Assembly: GCA_942486035.1 (NCBI GenBank)
Contig: CALNXK010000081.1
Coordinates: 1,002,001-1,066,000 of the forward strand
Source: Porites lobata
Lineage: Eukaryota; Cnidaria; Anthozoa; Scleractinia; Poritidae
Reading direction: 5' to 3'
Length of the DNA stretch: 64,000 bases
In this document: one piece after another, positions 36,001 to 46,175 of the stretch
Layout: the number at the start of each line of letters is the position of its first letter
Numbering within the stretch: the stretch's first letter is position 1
The notes under the pieces: model-generated
Told to the model about the DNA's origin: nothing
The model's database searches: none
What the model saw: only the letters and a program-made list of their open reading frames with translations
Program-made: the position numbers and the translations under genes

Positions 36001-37738
36001 ACTCTTCAAGAGGACACTATCGTAATAGCATAGCAGCTCTACTTACAGCTGCCCTTGACAAAGAAAAAAAAACACATTTAATAAAGTCTGTGACCGCTTA
36101 CAAAAACCATGGCCATGCATAAGCGGCCAGCTGGGTCTATTTGCGGAGCTTCCATATATACATAGCTAGGCTGGATGTAAGCTAAAAGGGAGCATTGACT
36201 GTTAATATTATTCATTGAGTTCAATTCACGTTACTACTAAGTAACAGTTTAATTACATTTGTACAGTTCCCCGTTTGGCTAAAAATACGCTCTCCCTTGC
36301 AAGACGTTCATAGTCATCAAGCAACCTCTTCTGACACCCTCGTTCCACCTTAAATACCTGGGCCGGGTTGTTCAAAGCAGGGTTAAGTTAATCAAGAGTT
36401 AGTGCAAAATTTGATTTCAGATATGAAAGTTTGAGAAGCAAATTCAGTTGTAATCTTTTTGCCTACAATTTGATGATTGGATACTCTATAAAGAAGAGAG
36501 AAAATTATTTGGGAAAATGCTTGTGAACAAAAGAAAAAGAAACCAGGGTTAAAATTTAACCCTGCGTTAGCGCTAATCGGCCCTCGAACCGACTGCTCTG
36601 ATTTCTCAATCACGGATAAACATGATAGCAATTAGCAGACTGTATTTAACTTAGCAGGTTCTCTGGCAGGTACCAGCTCAAGGCAAGGATAGACCAAAGA
36701 TGGAACCTCGGACAAATACAATTTTCAATGCTTCGATGATTCTTTTTTTTTTTTACCCTTTACGCGTCAAGGAATCTAATTTTTCGTGTTTGGAATTTCA
36801 CTGATTGCCATTCTCTAATGCAAACTCAACCTAACAGCTAACTGGAATTCCATGATATATAAAAACAAACGATAAAATGTATATAGACAGCATGATGGGG
36901 GATTGACATAACAATATATTTTGGTCCCTCAGAGAGTAAATGAATTTTCTTACTGAATGGACTTAGCTCCGTATTTCGAAATATGGCACAGCTTTAGCAG
37001 TCCGTTAGAAGAATTTTTATAGCAGACACATCACTCCGCCGTCATTTGTACAAAAAAAGCTTCTTTCGTTTGCTAACATTTATGAACAGTGCCCAGAACT
37101 GAGAAGAATCGATGAAAATAACCCAGAAGTTTACTGAAAGATCGCGCACCTTACTCAAGTTAGGAGCACAAGACAAAGTGGAAAAGAAAACAAAAACCCA
37201 CCGGCTCTCCCTTAGCATCTTCAAACGCCGGTCCAAATGGTCCAAGCTCGAACTGCATCGAAGGAATCTTAATTTTGCCATTCTTTCCTTTGGACAGCAG
37301 CTTATCTTTGTCAAGCGTAGTGAGAGACTGGAAGATTTTAGACACGACGTGGGGCGAACTCTTGTTCTCCGTGGATACTGTCTCCTGTGTCACAGTATAC
37401 GTCTTGAACGGACCGCGCGTTGAATTTTTTGTCTTGGTCGTGGTCTTATATTTCGTTTTGTCGCCAGGCACGAAGTCGCTAAGTCCTTCAGGCTGTTTTC
37501 CTGAGAAGAGATTGTCCAAACGCTCTCTTATGTTTGACAAGATGCCGAAATTCGGTACCGGGATACGAATAGCGAATCCTGGAAAATAGCTCCTGAAGAC
37601 GGGTTCTTCTTCGGTCTCAACACCATCTTCGCTTTTCACCTCCTTCTCCTTCTCTGACTCATGTTTTTTCGACTTTTTCCCGTCGATTTGAAGAGCGGTC
37701 AACGCCAGCACTAGGAGCAGAATTATTGCCTTGTTCAT
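33054..37738 (-). CDS. Dickkopf-like secreted protein 4, long charged N-terminus, reduced cysteine set
   Basis: Exons 37202-37738, 35226-35406, 33883-34099, 33054-33186; phases 0, 1, 2 close to 355 residues. A signal peptide (MNKAIILLLVLALTALQIDG) is followed by a Lys/Glu-rich stretch and about 120 further residues of no recognised fold. C1 starts at about residue 181 with only eight cysteines (KC, DC, YC, FC, AC, QC, RC, RC). After a short linker, C2 also has eight (FC, EC, SC, VC, VC, IC, VC and RC in the last exon): the CC pair and the ACGPC pair are each reduced to one. A charged C-terminal tail of 36 residues follows. The layout and length (N-terminal extension, short linker, charged tail, about 350 residues) resemble vertebrate DKK3; orthology is not shown. 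A 'ggtttcttgg' acceptor at 33186 fits the phase and supplies the expected final Cys. Confidence 0.85.
34162..34270. repeat. 109-bp MITE, TAGCCTGCG termini, 9-bp target duplication
   Basis: Termini 'tagcctgcgtagcaagc' and 'gcttgctacgcaggcta' are perfect inverted repeats, flanked on both sides by the 9-nt word ataataaat (34153-34161 and 34271-34279). It lies in an intron of Dickkopf-like gene 4. Confidence 0.9.
34640..34816 (-). mobile_element. tRNA-derived SINE
   Basis: On the minus strand the head reads 'tggccgagtggttagagc' (A box) and, about 35 nt on, 'cgagttcaagtccc' (B box), as in a tRNA with a mutated body. A non-tRNA tail follows, with 'ttcaaatcctcgtccacgc' and 'ccagttgggattcttaac'. It lies in an intron of Dickkopf-like gene 4. 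Confidence 0.75.
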
Positions 37739-39433
37739 CTCAGTAGTGGAATCCTGTTTCCAGCCCTGATCTAAACACAATGATTTTAAACTTTCAGTTG
37801 TTGTTTACTTACGAATCTAAATAAAGGCCAACACGTGGTCTAATGCAATTTGCTAATGGAGGCGCTATTATTTATTAATTTGTTTAGATAATAGCGAAGG
37901 AATGACCATTAATGACACTGAACATGTGGTCAACAACCCTAGAACAAAGGGGGGCGACAGGATTTCACAGTATTGTAAAAGCTCTATATATTTTTAGAGC
38001 CCTCGACAGAAAAATATTAGAAACTTAACTAGTGTTGTTGGAGGGCCGTGTCCTCTTAGATATGTATTGCCTGTGTTGACTTCAGATTATAGTAAGACAA
38101 AATAAACAATAAAATAAATGAAAAGAAAGTGACCTGACAGGTAGAATTTGGTCATGACCTTTTTACCAAAGCGAGAGGTAAAGTGGTCCCACCAAAACAC
38201 ACGGAAATTATGGGTGGGTGGTCTGAGTTTGTGTTGCTCCGATCTCAGTAGGTTCGCTTGTTACCCTTCCAAGATAAACTTTGTCGTATGCGGTTTGGTC
38301 GACACGAAGTCTAACTTGGACCGAGGATTAAAACAATAAAACCATTTCATTTAGTTAATGAATGGTTATCGCAGTCATTGTTTAAGACCAGCCAATTTCT
38401 CTTTTAATTATCCTTTTAATACCCACCTCGTTAATGTTTGATGTACGTTTTAGGATAATTGGTTAGCCGGTTAGGTCATTTGGTAATCAACTGCTCCGAG
38501 TTAGTTTGGAAAATTGGCCGGTAAAAAGACTCCATTCAGGAGATGGGATCGAGATTGCGGAATACTGCTACAGCCATAAACAGCACACAACTGACTGAAA
38601 AAACCGAGTCAACATAATTATAGTATTTCTATACAACTAGCCATAACCACAGTCTTTCACATTTCAAAGCATTTCACCAGTTAATAAGGTCGTATCCCAA
38701 ATTATTTGTTCCCAGTTGACAGGGAGATAAAATGGTTCGAGACTCCGAGGCGAGTTAACGAACCCCCTCACCAACTCCCTCGCTGATGGGACGATCTGCC
38801 GTCAAGTACACAAAGCACGCGACATTGTTCAGGACTCTATTTTCAGTAAAAAAAAAGACGCTCAACTTTAATTTCTTTTCACACACTAGGGAGGAGTTTC
38901 TGATTTTATTGTTGTATTCTACACACAAATATACGCAAAAACCCTTATCTTAATCTTACAGTTCACCAGTTTTCAAAATTATCGGCTGCCTCTACACGCG
39001 ATGGAGATGACAAGACAAATTTTACATCTTACTCTCAGAGAGGCCATAAAATAACATCTTGTACTGAGAACATGTCACTCAACTTTTCTCTAAATAAACA
39101 AGAATTGAACAGCACTTATATACAGCTGATGCAACTGCATTTAGATAGTACAAACACCTGTATTTGTACTGCTTAATCCTATAAACCTCAATATCCAATT
39201 CTTGTTAGCGATCTCCTTAATAATTATGGAGGATTGGCATGTGAATATATTTACTGTAATTATTTCTTAGAATTAGTGGAGATAACTTTTTAAAAGGTAA
39301 ACGATAAGTTTTGTTTTCCCTCGACCCCTGACTCTCGGGAAAACAAAACTAACTGTTTCCCTCGGGATCTGACATTAAGTGTATCATGTTCTCTTAAATA
39401 AAACTCAAGAAATCTACAGGTATCCTATACACT
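37739..39433. other. intergenic between Dickkopf-like genes 4 and 5
   Basis: No exon recognised. Genes 4 and 5 are both on the minus strand, so this holds the upstream region of gene 4 and the 3' flank of gene 5. An upstream in-frame Met at 37780 exists for gene 4, but the signal peptide starts cleanly at 37738. Confidence 0.45.
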
Positions 39434-39435
39434 AT

Positions 39436-39604
39436 GATGAATTTTCTGTTAAATTAATGAGCTTTCTTTGAAGACGCTCTTGCTGGAGTATAATGTATTT
39501 TCTGTTAAATAAAGGAGCTGTCTTTGAAGACGCTCTTGCTGAAGTCTAATGTATTTTCTGTTAAATTAATGAGCTGTCTTTCAATACGCTTCTGCTGGAG
39601 TCTA
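39436..39604. repeat. three tandem copies of a 56-57-nt unit abutting a stop codon
   Basis: Each unit contains 'attttctgttaaat', 'gagct', 'tctttgaagacgctcttgctg' or close variants, and 'gagtcta'. The last copy ends in 'gagtcta', whose final bases overlap the TAG stop (complement) of Dickkopf-like gene 5, so the array forms the start of that gene's 3' UTR. Confidence 0.9.
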
Positions 39605-42600
39605 TTTCTTCCAGTTGTTAAACCAATCAAATGGTGACTCAGCAGGCGATGTATCCTCCACACTGCCTTCCTTCAAACACTTGTATTTGAAGAATACTGC
39701 AAAACCACTACAGAAGATAAACAAAATATTATAATCCTTAAAAGAAAAGACACTTCCCCAGTTTATAAAACTTTTGACTGGAACCATAGCAAAAATAAGT
39801 CAACATGGCTGGAAATAAACCCACAAAATCAGTTAAGTTGCCAAGTTTGAAACTGGTTTGATGAAAACTAGAAAGATATAGCTTCGCAAAATCGTGGAAT
39901 TTTACAGACGTTTGTATGATTGGGGGTAAGTCCCCACCATAGACACATCTGCAAAACTTTGCAGCTTTGTGGAGCAATATATTAGCTCTCCCAGGCTTAA
40001 CCCAGGATTTAGGCTAACTGTGCTTCTAAAAACTTGATCTAGGTGTATCTACCTTGTTCGTTTGCAACTCAGACCTTCCATGCATTTAGGGCGGCGTCTG
40101 TCAAACATTTCCATGGTGCATGATTCTCCCTCCTTTCTAAGTTTTTCACACTTTCCACCATCAAATACATTGTATGAACAGAACAGACCTGCATTGCACT
40201 GGCTGTCATCATCGCAAGGGGATTTTGCAAGGCCAGTGCGTTCTAAAAACAATGATTATAAACAAATAATAATATTGCTAAATTCAAAAAAATCGGCAAT
40301 GAAGAAAGTCAAAAGTTGTAAGACGAGACCTAAAATGACTATAGCCCTAAAATTGTAGTCATAGGTGCATGACAAAATTATCATTCGATTACAAGCAGCA
40401 AAGCAGTGAGGTAAATATCTACCACTTAATGAGGTATTAAAAAACCAACTACATGGCTGACAGTGACACGTACAACTTTGTTAATTCTAAAAGCCATGCT
40501 GGGAAGAAACCTCTGCTCACTGGTTGCTATCACTTTCACTAATACTGAGATGAAAAATAATATTGTTTTTGTTTTATTATAAAGATTTTACCCCTTTGCA
40601 CAAGCTGAACAACTGAATGGACTAACAAAGTACTTTAATTTATTTATCAAATGCTCAGAAAACTTAATTTCCTGTGTGCTGGCTGCATGAGGTGAATAGA
40701 ACCTGGCTAATCACCTCTGACCCAACCAATCAACATTCACAAAAAGCACTTTTTGATCACATTGTGTGGTACATTGTATACTAACTACTGTCTATTTACT
40801 TGGTTCAGACTTGCACCAGCCAAGCTTGCAGACTTTATCTCCACAACACTGATCACTGCTGAAACATCCTGAGCCATCGATGCACTGTTGACACTGAAGT
40901 CTGAATTTGCTGCAGAACTTTTTGTCACCACAGTCTTGGTTTTTGGTGCACTCAGCCTAGAATAAAGACAACAAAAAATTTTCACGTACTGTGTAAATAT
41001 CATCTCTACATAGCCTCAAACGTTTATGATTTGCATTGAATATAAAATGAGTTTACCGCTATTTAGTACCCGTGACAATTCATACCCAAGTCCATTCATA
41101 CCCAAGTTCGGTCGATTTCATACCCATGTTCATTAAGGTCCCTTCAACATATCTAGACCAGTGGCCTGCTTTAAGCACTAACTTCCCACCAGAGAACACT
41201 TGCTCCCTGACTACCAGTCTTAGTTGCTTTGTATTCAGTCTTTTAAATTATTACTTATCCTTATTTAGACCAACAAGCACACAAAGTTCAACATAATTTC
41301 ATATTTTTAGTCATTGTTAACTTAATCTACACAGAATAGATCACCAAAACATTTATTGAATGTTTTTGAGTAACACCTGTTTTGTGCCTTAAAGAATGAA
41401 GTATATTTGTTATTGGTAAAATCCAACTAGTGGTCTATTATCAATGCTGTGTTCTGGTTGGTTGAGCTACTACTAGGGTATAATTTTTTTTATGTTATAG
41501 CCCACAAGTGGCGAAAAGCGCCGGCTTTGCAAACCAAAACAATGGCGGCTGAATCACGTTTTGCTAGCTAAAGTTGTTTTGTCTCGATATTTTTGACCAA
41601 CTAGTTGGATTTTACTAAAACGATCATTCCCCTTGCCCTCATGGCCTCTGAGTCAATAGCCCATTGACTATTGACTCTGAGAACCCATTAGGGTTCGAGG
41701 AATAATTGTCCATTAGTAAAATCCAACTAGTGACCAGTCCATTATCAATGCTGCGTTCCGATTAGTTGAGCTACTACTAGGCTACATGTTACAGCCCACT
41801 TCTAACTTTGCTAAAGTTGTTTTGTCCCGATATTTTTGACAAGCTAGTTGGCTTTTACTAAAACAAATTATTCCTCTCGCCCTCATGGCCTCTGAGTCAA
41901 TAGCCCATTTGGCCTTCGGCCTCATGGGCTGTTGACTCAGAGCCCATTCAGGCTCGAGGAATAATTGTTAATTACCGGGTATACATTAATTTTTTATAGC
42001 GCACAATTTCGGAATGTGGCTTAAAGAACAAGGTATATTCATGGGTAGCACGCTTTTATTATTATTGAGTTGTAATCACTTTGCTATCTTTATGTGTACA
42101 AATTTACTCGAATGCGGGTGCCAATTGACCCAAATGTGAGTACAAATTAGCCCTTTGCAGGTTTCCATTCATGTGGATGGAAAATGGGTATATTGGGACG
42201 CAAAAGTTGCATTGGAGCAAGACCAACAAAAGGCATGCATAATTTTAAACGGTAATTTCCTTTGTTTGTCTTGTCGCAGTGCGACGTTTGCGTCCCAATG
42301 TGCCGGTTTTGTACCACGTGAATGGAAACCTGCAAAGGGCCTATTATTGACTGGGTAGGAATCGACTGGGTACTACATGACGGGCTTAATTTTTTTGCAT
42401 ACATCCACAGTTGTGGAGAAAAGTACGACGGGGTTACATGCATTAAAAATGTACAGGAATATGTAGAACGTACATATATTGAACGATTTGAAATTTGCAC
42501 GCAAACCAGGAGCAGACTCAAGACTCGCGATTTTTGCCCCGTTGATCCTGGTGACCATTTCAATGAGCTTATTAAGTTAAAACACGATTAAAAGAATTGA

Positions 42601-43068
42601 AATCGCTCTTTGAGATACTAACTCTGGTGGTATATTTTGTAAACAAAATTATACCTGCATCCCTTTTCCGTTGGTTTTCACCTTTCGACGAATCGTTCCA
42701 TTCGCATAACGAAACACTTCGATGGTTTTGCTACTTGAAGTTTCGTTTCCGCCGGCGGGCTTCTTCTTCTCGTGTATCTTCGTTATTTCGTGAGTTCCAT
42801 ACTTGTCCGTCTTTTGCTCGTGTTCTTCGACTTTGATCTCAAACGAATCTGATGAATCAGAGCTTGAGGTAGAACTGGAGCTTGAACTAGAGCTTGAACT
42901 GAAACTTGATGAACTAGAACTTGAACTGTGGCTCGAGTCCGATCTTTTGTTGGCACCTTCGTCCCAAAAGTCGACGTCGTTCTCAAACGTGGAAAAGTGA
43001 GGTAAGTCAATCGCCCAATTATGAACCAAAAGGGTCGCAAAGAAAAGAAATATCGTCGATCTCCTCAT
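39602..43068 (-). CDS. Dickkopf-like secreted protein 5, poly-Ser N-terminus, eight-cysteine C2
   Basis: Exons 42655-43068, 40800-40956, 40053-40242, 39602-39707; phases 0, 1, 2 close to 288 residues. A signal peptide (MRRSTIFLFFATLLVHNWA) is followed by an acidic stretch and about 30 nearly continuous serines, then a Lys/Glu-rich segment. C1 (from residue 141) keeps ten cysteines (ECTKNQDC, FC, QCQQC, GC, QCC, VC, WC). C2 has eight (PCDDDSQC, FC, KC, SC, KC, SC and KC in the last exon), lacking the same positions as gene 4. The last exon uses the acceptor at 39708-39709; the nearer AG would break the frame. The tail ends SPFDWFNNWKK. Closest in layout to gene 4. Role inferred as a secreted Wnt-pathway modulator. 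Confidence 0.87.
41417..41970. repeat. two tandem copies of a foldback element (AATCCAACTAGT type)
   Basis: Copy 1 (about 41417-41709) and copy 2 (about 41714-41970) each begin 'taaaatccaactagtg', contain 'gttgagctactactagg' and 'aaagttgttttgtc', then the inverted word (agttggattttact / agttggcttttact), and end 'ctcgaggaataattgt' or a near variant. It lies in the first intron of Dickkopf-like gene 5. Confidence 0.85.
42150..42340. repeat. 191-bp foldback element, GCCCTTTGCAGG termini
   Basis: 'gccctttgcaggtttccatt' is mirrored by 'aatggaaacctgcaaagggc', and internally 'tattgggacgcaaa' by 'tttgcgtcccaat'. The overlapping open frames on both strands are by-products. It lies in the first intron of Dickkopf-like gene 5. 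Confidence 0.9.
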
Positions 43069-43435
43069 TTTAGGAGGCGAAGAATATCTCTCTATGGAGG
43101 CAACCGTCTCAAAACAACGTCTACGTAGTCAATACTTTACACTGTATGTAAGAAGTCATGGAAACCGTCCCACTTGCAAGGCCCCGGATGTTAGACTTTA
43201 ATAAGGGAAGGCAGCCAACCAGAGCGCGCGTACTAATTTGATTGTCAAAAGTGACTGCAGGTTGACATATTCTTTCACATTCTACCTGTACATGGTTGAT
43301 TAACTTGGATGAAAAAAACAAACAAAAAAACTTATCTGAATTCTAGAGCTTCAAAAACACTTTTTTTTATTGAATCGGTAATGCCATATCAGAGGCATAG
43401 AGTTGCATAGCAGAAAAGTTGAGTCGGCATTCGGA

Positions 43436-43495
43436 TAGCCTGCGAAAACATCCCAGCGGCGAAGAGCGAGGAGAAACGGATGTTTTCGCAGGCTA
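43436..43495. repeat. 60-bp hairpin MITE, TAGCCTGCG termini, 9-bp target duplication
   Basis: Termini 'tagcctgcgaaaacatcc' and 'ggatgttttcgcaggcta' are perfect inverted repeats. The 9-nt word gcattcgga flanks both sides (43427-43435 and 43496-43504). It shares its terminal nine bases with the element at 34162. Confidence 0.92.
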
Positions 43496-43574
43496 GCATT
43501 CGGAAAGACAAGAGACACGTTCTTTCTCGTCTATTGAATCAGGCTACTGATTGTAATTTAGCCCCACGGAAGGT

Positions 43575-43770
43575 AAGCGCGAATTCCGAAATCCGGGAAA
43601 TTTTTGCTTGCGGAATCCAGAATCCTTGGCTTTCAAATTCGTAATTCAGCTCAGGGAATCCGGAATCTCCAGAACGATTGGAACCCGGAGTCTAAGATCC
43701 ACTGACAGGGATTCCGGAATCTAGTACATAGAATCCACAACATGGAATCCAGAATCCAAGACTGTCTTGA
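43575..43770. repeat. dispersed GGATTCC-rich repeat, copy 2
   Basis: Degenerate 'gaatcc/ggaatc' words ending 'aatccaagactgtcttg', the reverse-orientation counterpart of the stretch at 1690-1945. Confidence 0.6.
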
Positions 43771-44809
43771 ATTATAAATACCTTCTCGGCATGAATAAGG
43801 GGAAGGGGAAGGGGGTGGGTAGACTCGAGTGTCTCCCTCTCGCGCGCCCGTTCTTTCTTTCACCAAATACTTCCAACTTTACATCCCCCCCGCCCCACCC
43901 CCCCTAGGGGGTGAGGGGGAGGAATGGCTTGGTAGTGGGGGCTGCGCAAAGAAAAGCGAGCAAGAAAAAAGAGCGATGGTGATAGTCTGTTTACTTTTTT
44001 CACATCGTGATACAGCACTCAACATTATCATAACAATTCCTCGGGACGTAGTGTCCAACAGACGCAAACGTGCTGTCTACAGAAAGAGAAAAATGCGCTT
44101 GTGAGCGAAAATCATGACACAACACAAAGGGCAATCAAACTAACAACAGGCAGCTAACAACTTGAAAAGGTAGGCCTTTATTACATGCAAAAATAAATGA
44201 TTGTTAAGTCTATCAAAAAGCAGTTTCATTGTAATTACTGACTAACTTCAACTGCTAATTTGTTAAAAGAGGCTGAAAAAGAAACTACACCTCTTATTTG
44301 TTTTCAAAATCGATTTAAAACGTATACAATCAATTAAGGAAAGGACAATGACCACTAAAATGATTATAAACTGACGACAATCTGAATACTCGACGAAAAA
44401 TATGGGACTACCATTACTATAAAAGGCCGACACTTTTGGTTGAACTTAATCATGATGGTTCTTAAATTTGCTACAACATGTCATATGGCATGGACGTTTC
44501 CCCCTTGTAGACTACACATAGTTGGCAAATGCAGCTTCTATTTCTTGAACACACTGCTAATTTACCTTGGGTCAAGCGATAAATACAAAAATACTATACA
44601 CATTCCCTATGCCTACAATTTCTGTTCGCCACGGTTCGATAAACGACGAATGCGAGGATACATGAATATTTAACTTAATTAACATTTAAATTCTGTGAAG
44701 TGAGATTCAAAACTGCTTGCTTTAGATGCCACATTTCTTAGAAATAAATTTAGCAACATTTTTCTCTCTTTGACGTATATGTCGATTACACACGTTGTCA
44801 CTTTAGGTA

Positions 44810-44992
44810 CGCACTAAAAACCCGGAACACCGGAAGAACCCGGAATACCCTCCAGCACTCGTAAGACCCGGCAAGAGATAGAATGAAAAAGAGAGAGACC
44901 TACCCCCTAATCCTTGTTAACTGCTCTTTCTGTTTGTTTTATTCCTTTCACGTGTTCTAGTGTGTCTAGTGTTCCGGGTTTTAGTAAGTGCG
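44810..44992. repeat. 183-bp MITE with AAACCCGGAACAC termini
   Basis: The left end 'cgcactaaaaacccggaaca' is mirrored by 'gtgttccgggttttag...gtgcg' on the right, differing by a short indel. No coding potential. Confidence 0.8.
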
Positions 44993-45688
44993 GCCATTTT
45001 ACAACACTTCACACAAACTATCTTGTGGATGACTGTGATATTCATTGTTAAAGTTCCCAACCACATTATTTATTATTGTTTGCTTTCCGGACCATATTAA
45101 ATTCCCAGAAAAACTGACTTTTTCCCAATTACTGTATACTTAGACTACGAGCAATCATGCATGTTTTTTTTCATCGGATCGATATAAAGCAATAAAAGAC
45201 GTAAAGGCAAAAGCCAGAAGGAGCGAGGTGAGCAACCCAGAAAACAAGAAAGAGTGTATAAGTATTTCTATTATTCTCGGTCCTCCGCCTTCGTTCCTCG
45301 CAGCTTCTCACTCACAACCGCGCACTTTTTGCGCTAAAGATTGTGTATAGTAAAAGTACGAGAGTCTAATGAATCCCGCAGGATTGTGATACAAATGTAT
45401 AAGCAATGGTTCGAATTTCTCCTTGGTGAAACCTTTATCTTCCTTTTATTGTGTATACTAATTGTTGATCATGATTTTGAAACAAGGGAAAAATTGAACC
45501 AACGCGTATACTTAAAAAAAGTATGTTTATCAGTGTTGGAATGAATAACATGAAACGCATGCGTGCTAGTGCCATGATAAAAGGCGATCCTAAATAGATA
45601 CAATGACATATTCAAAGTTTGCGGCAACCGACGAATTTGATTCGTTTCTTTTCTCATTGTAGACTGTCGACAAAAACATTAATAGACC

Positions 45689-45908
45689 GGATTTAGAGTC
45701 ACGTTTACGGCAAACGACAAACGTAAGTTTGTACCACGTGACCAAGATTTTCCTTTTGCTTGCCGTTCACTGTCATTATAACTACACGAACATCGGTAGA
45801 ATCACGCCAGTTCTATCCATAAGAATTGTTTTGAGCTGTTTTTAGCTGCTCATTTCCTGTTTTGAATCTCACTTTTGCCGTTTGCCGTAACCGTGACTCT
45901 AAATCTCT
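45689..45908. repeat. MITE family A, copy 3 (best preserved)
   Basis: Termini 'atttagagtcacgtttacgg' and 'gtaaccgtgactctaaat' (complementary apart from one base), with 'gtttgtaccacgtgaccaag' and 'cagttctatccataagaa' inside. Confidence 0.8.
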
Positions 45909-46175
45909 CTAATATCTTTGTTTGAGCACTCCACAGCAAATGGTCTTTTTGAGAATCTGTGGATTCTCCCAACATTACGTGGACTGAAGTAAAACGCAGA
46001 AAGCCAAATTTGATTTGTCTCTTTTCTTAGAGTGTAGCATGTCAACAAAAACCATTAATATCTAAGTTGCACTTCCCCATCATACCATTGTATTCTTTCT
46101 GAGATCGTGGTGGAAAATCGGCGCGCTCTCGCACCATGGCGGAAACTGAAGCAGCTACACAGCAAGCCGTAAACG

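Larger units (their letters stand above)
43069..46175. other. intergenic between Dickkopf-like gene 5 and SHANK, rich in repeats
   Basis: No exon with splice support and a recognisable domain. It carries a 60-bp hairpin MITE (43436), a GGATTCC-rich repeat (about 43575-43770), C/G-rich low complexity near 43880-43920, a MITE at 44810 and MITE family A copy 3 (45689). The SHANK 3' UTR should lie just below 46176. Confidence 0.5.

Noticed and set aside
42147..42591. Several overlapping ORFs on both strands
   Set aside because: Produced by the arms of a 191-bp foldback element and its flank; no domain or splice support.
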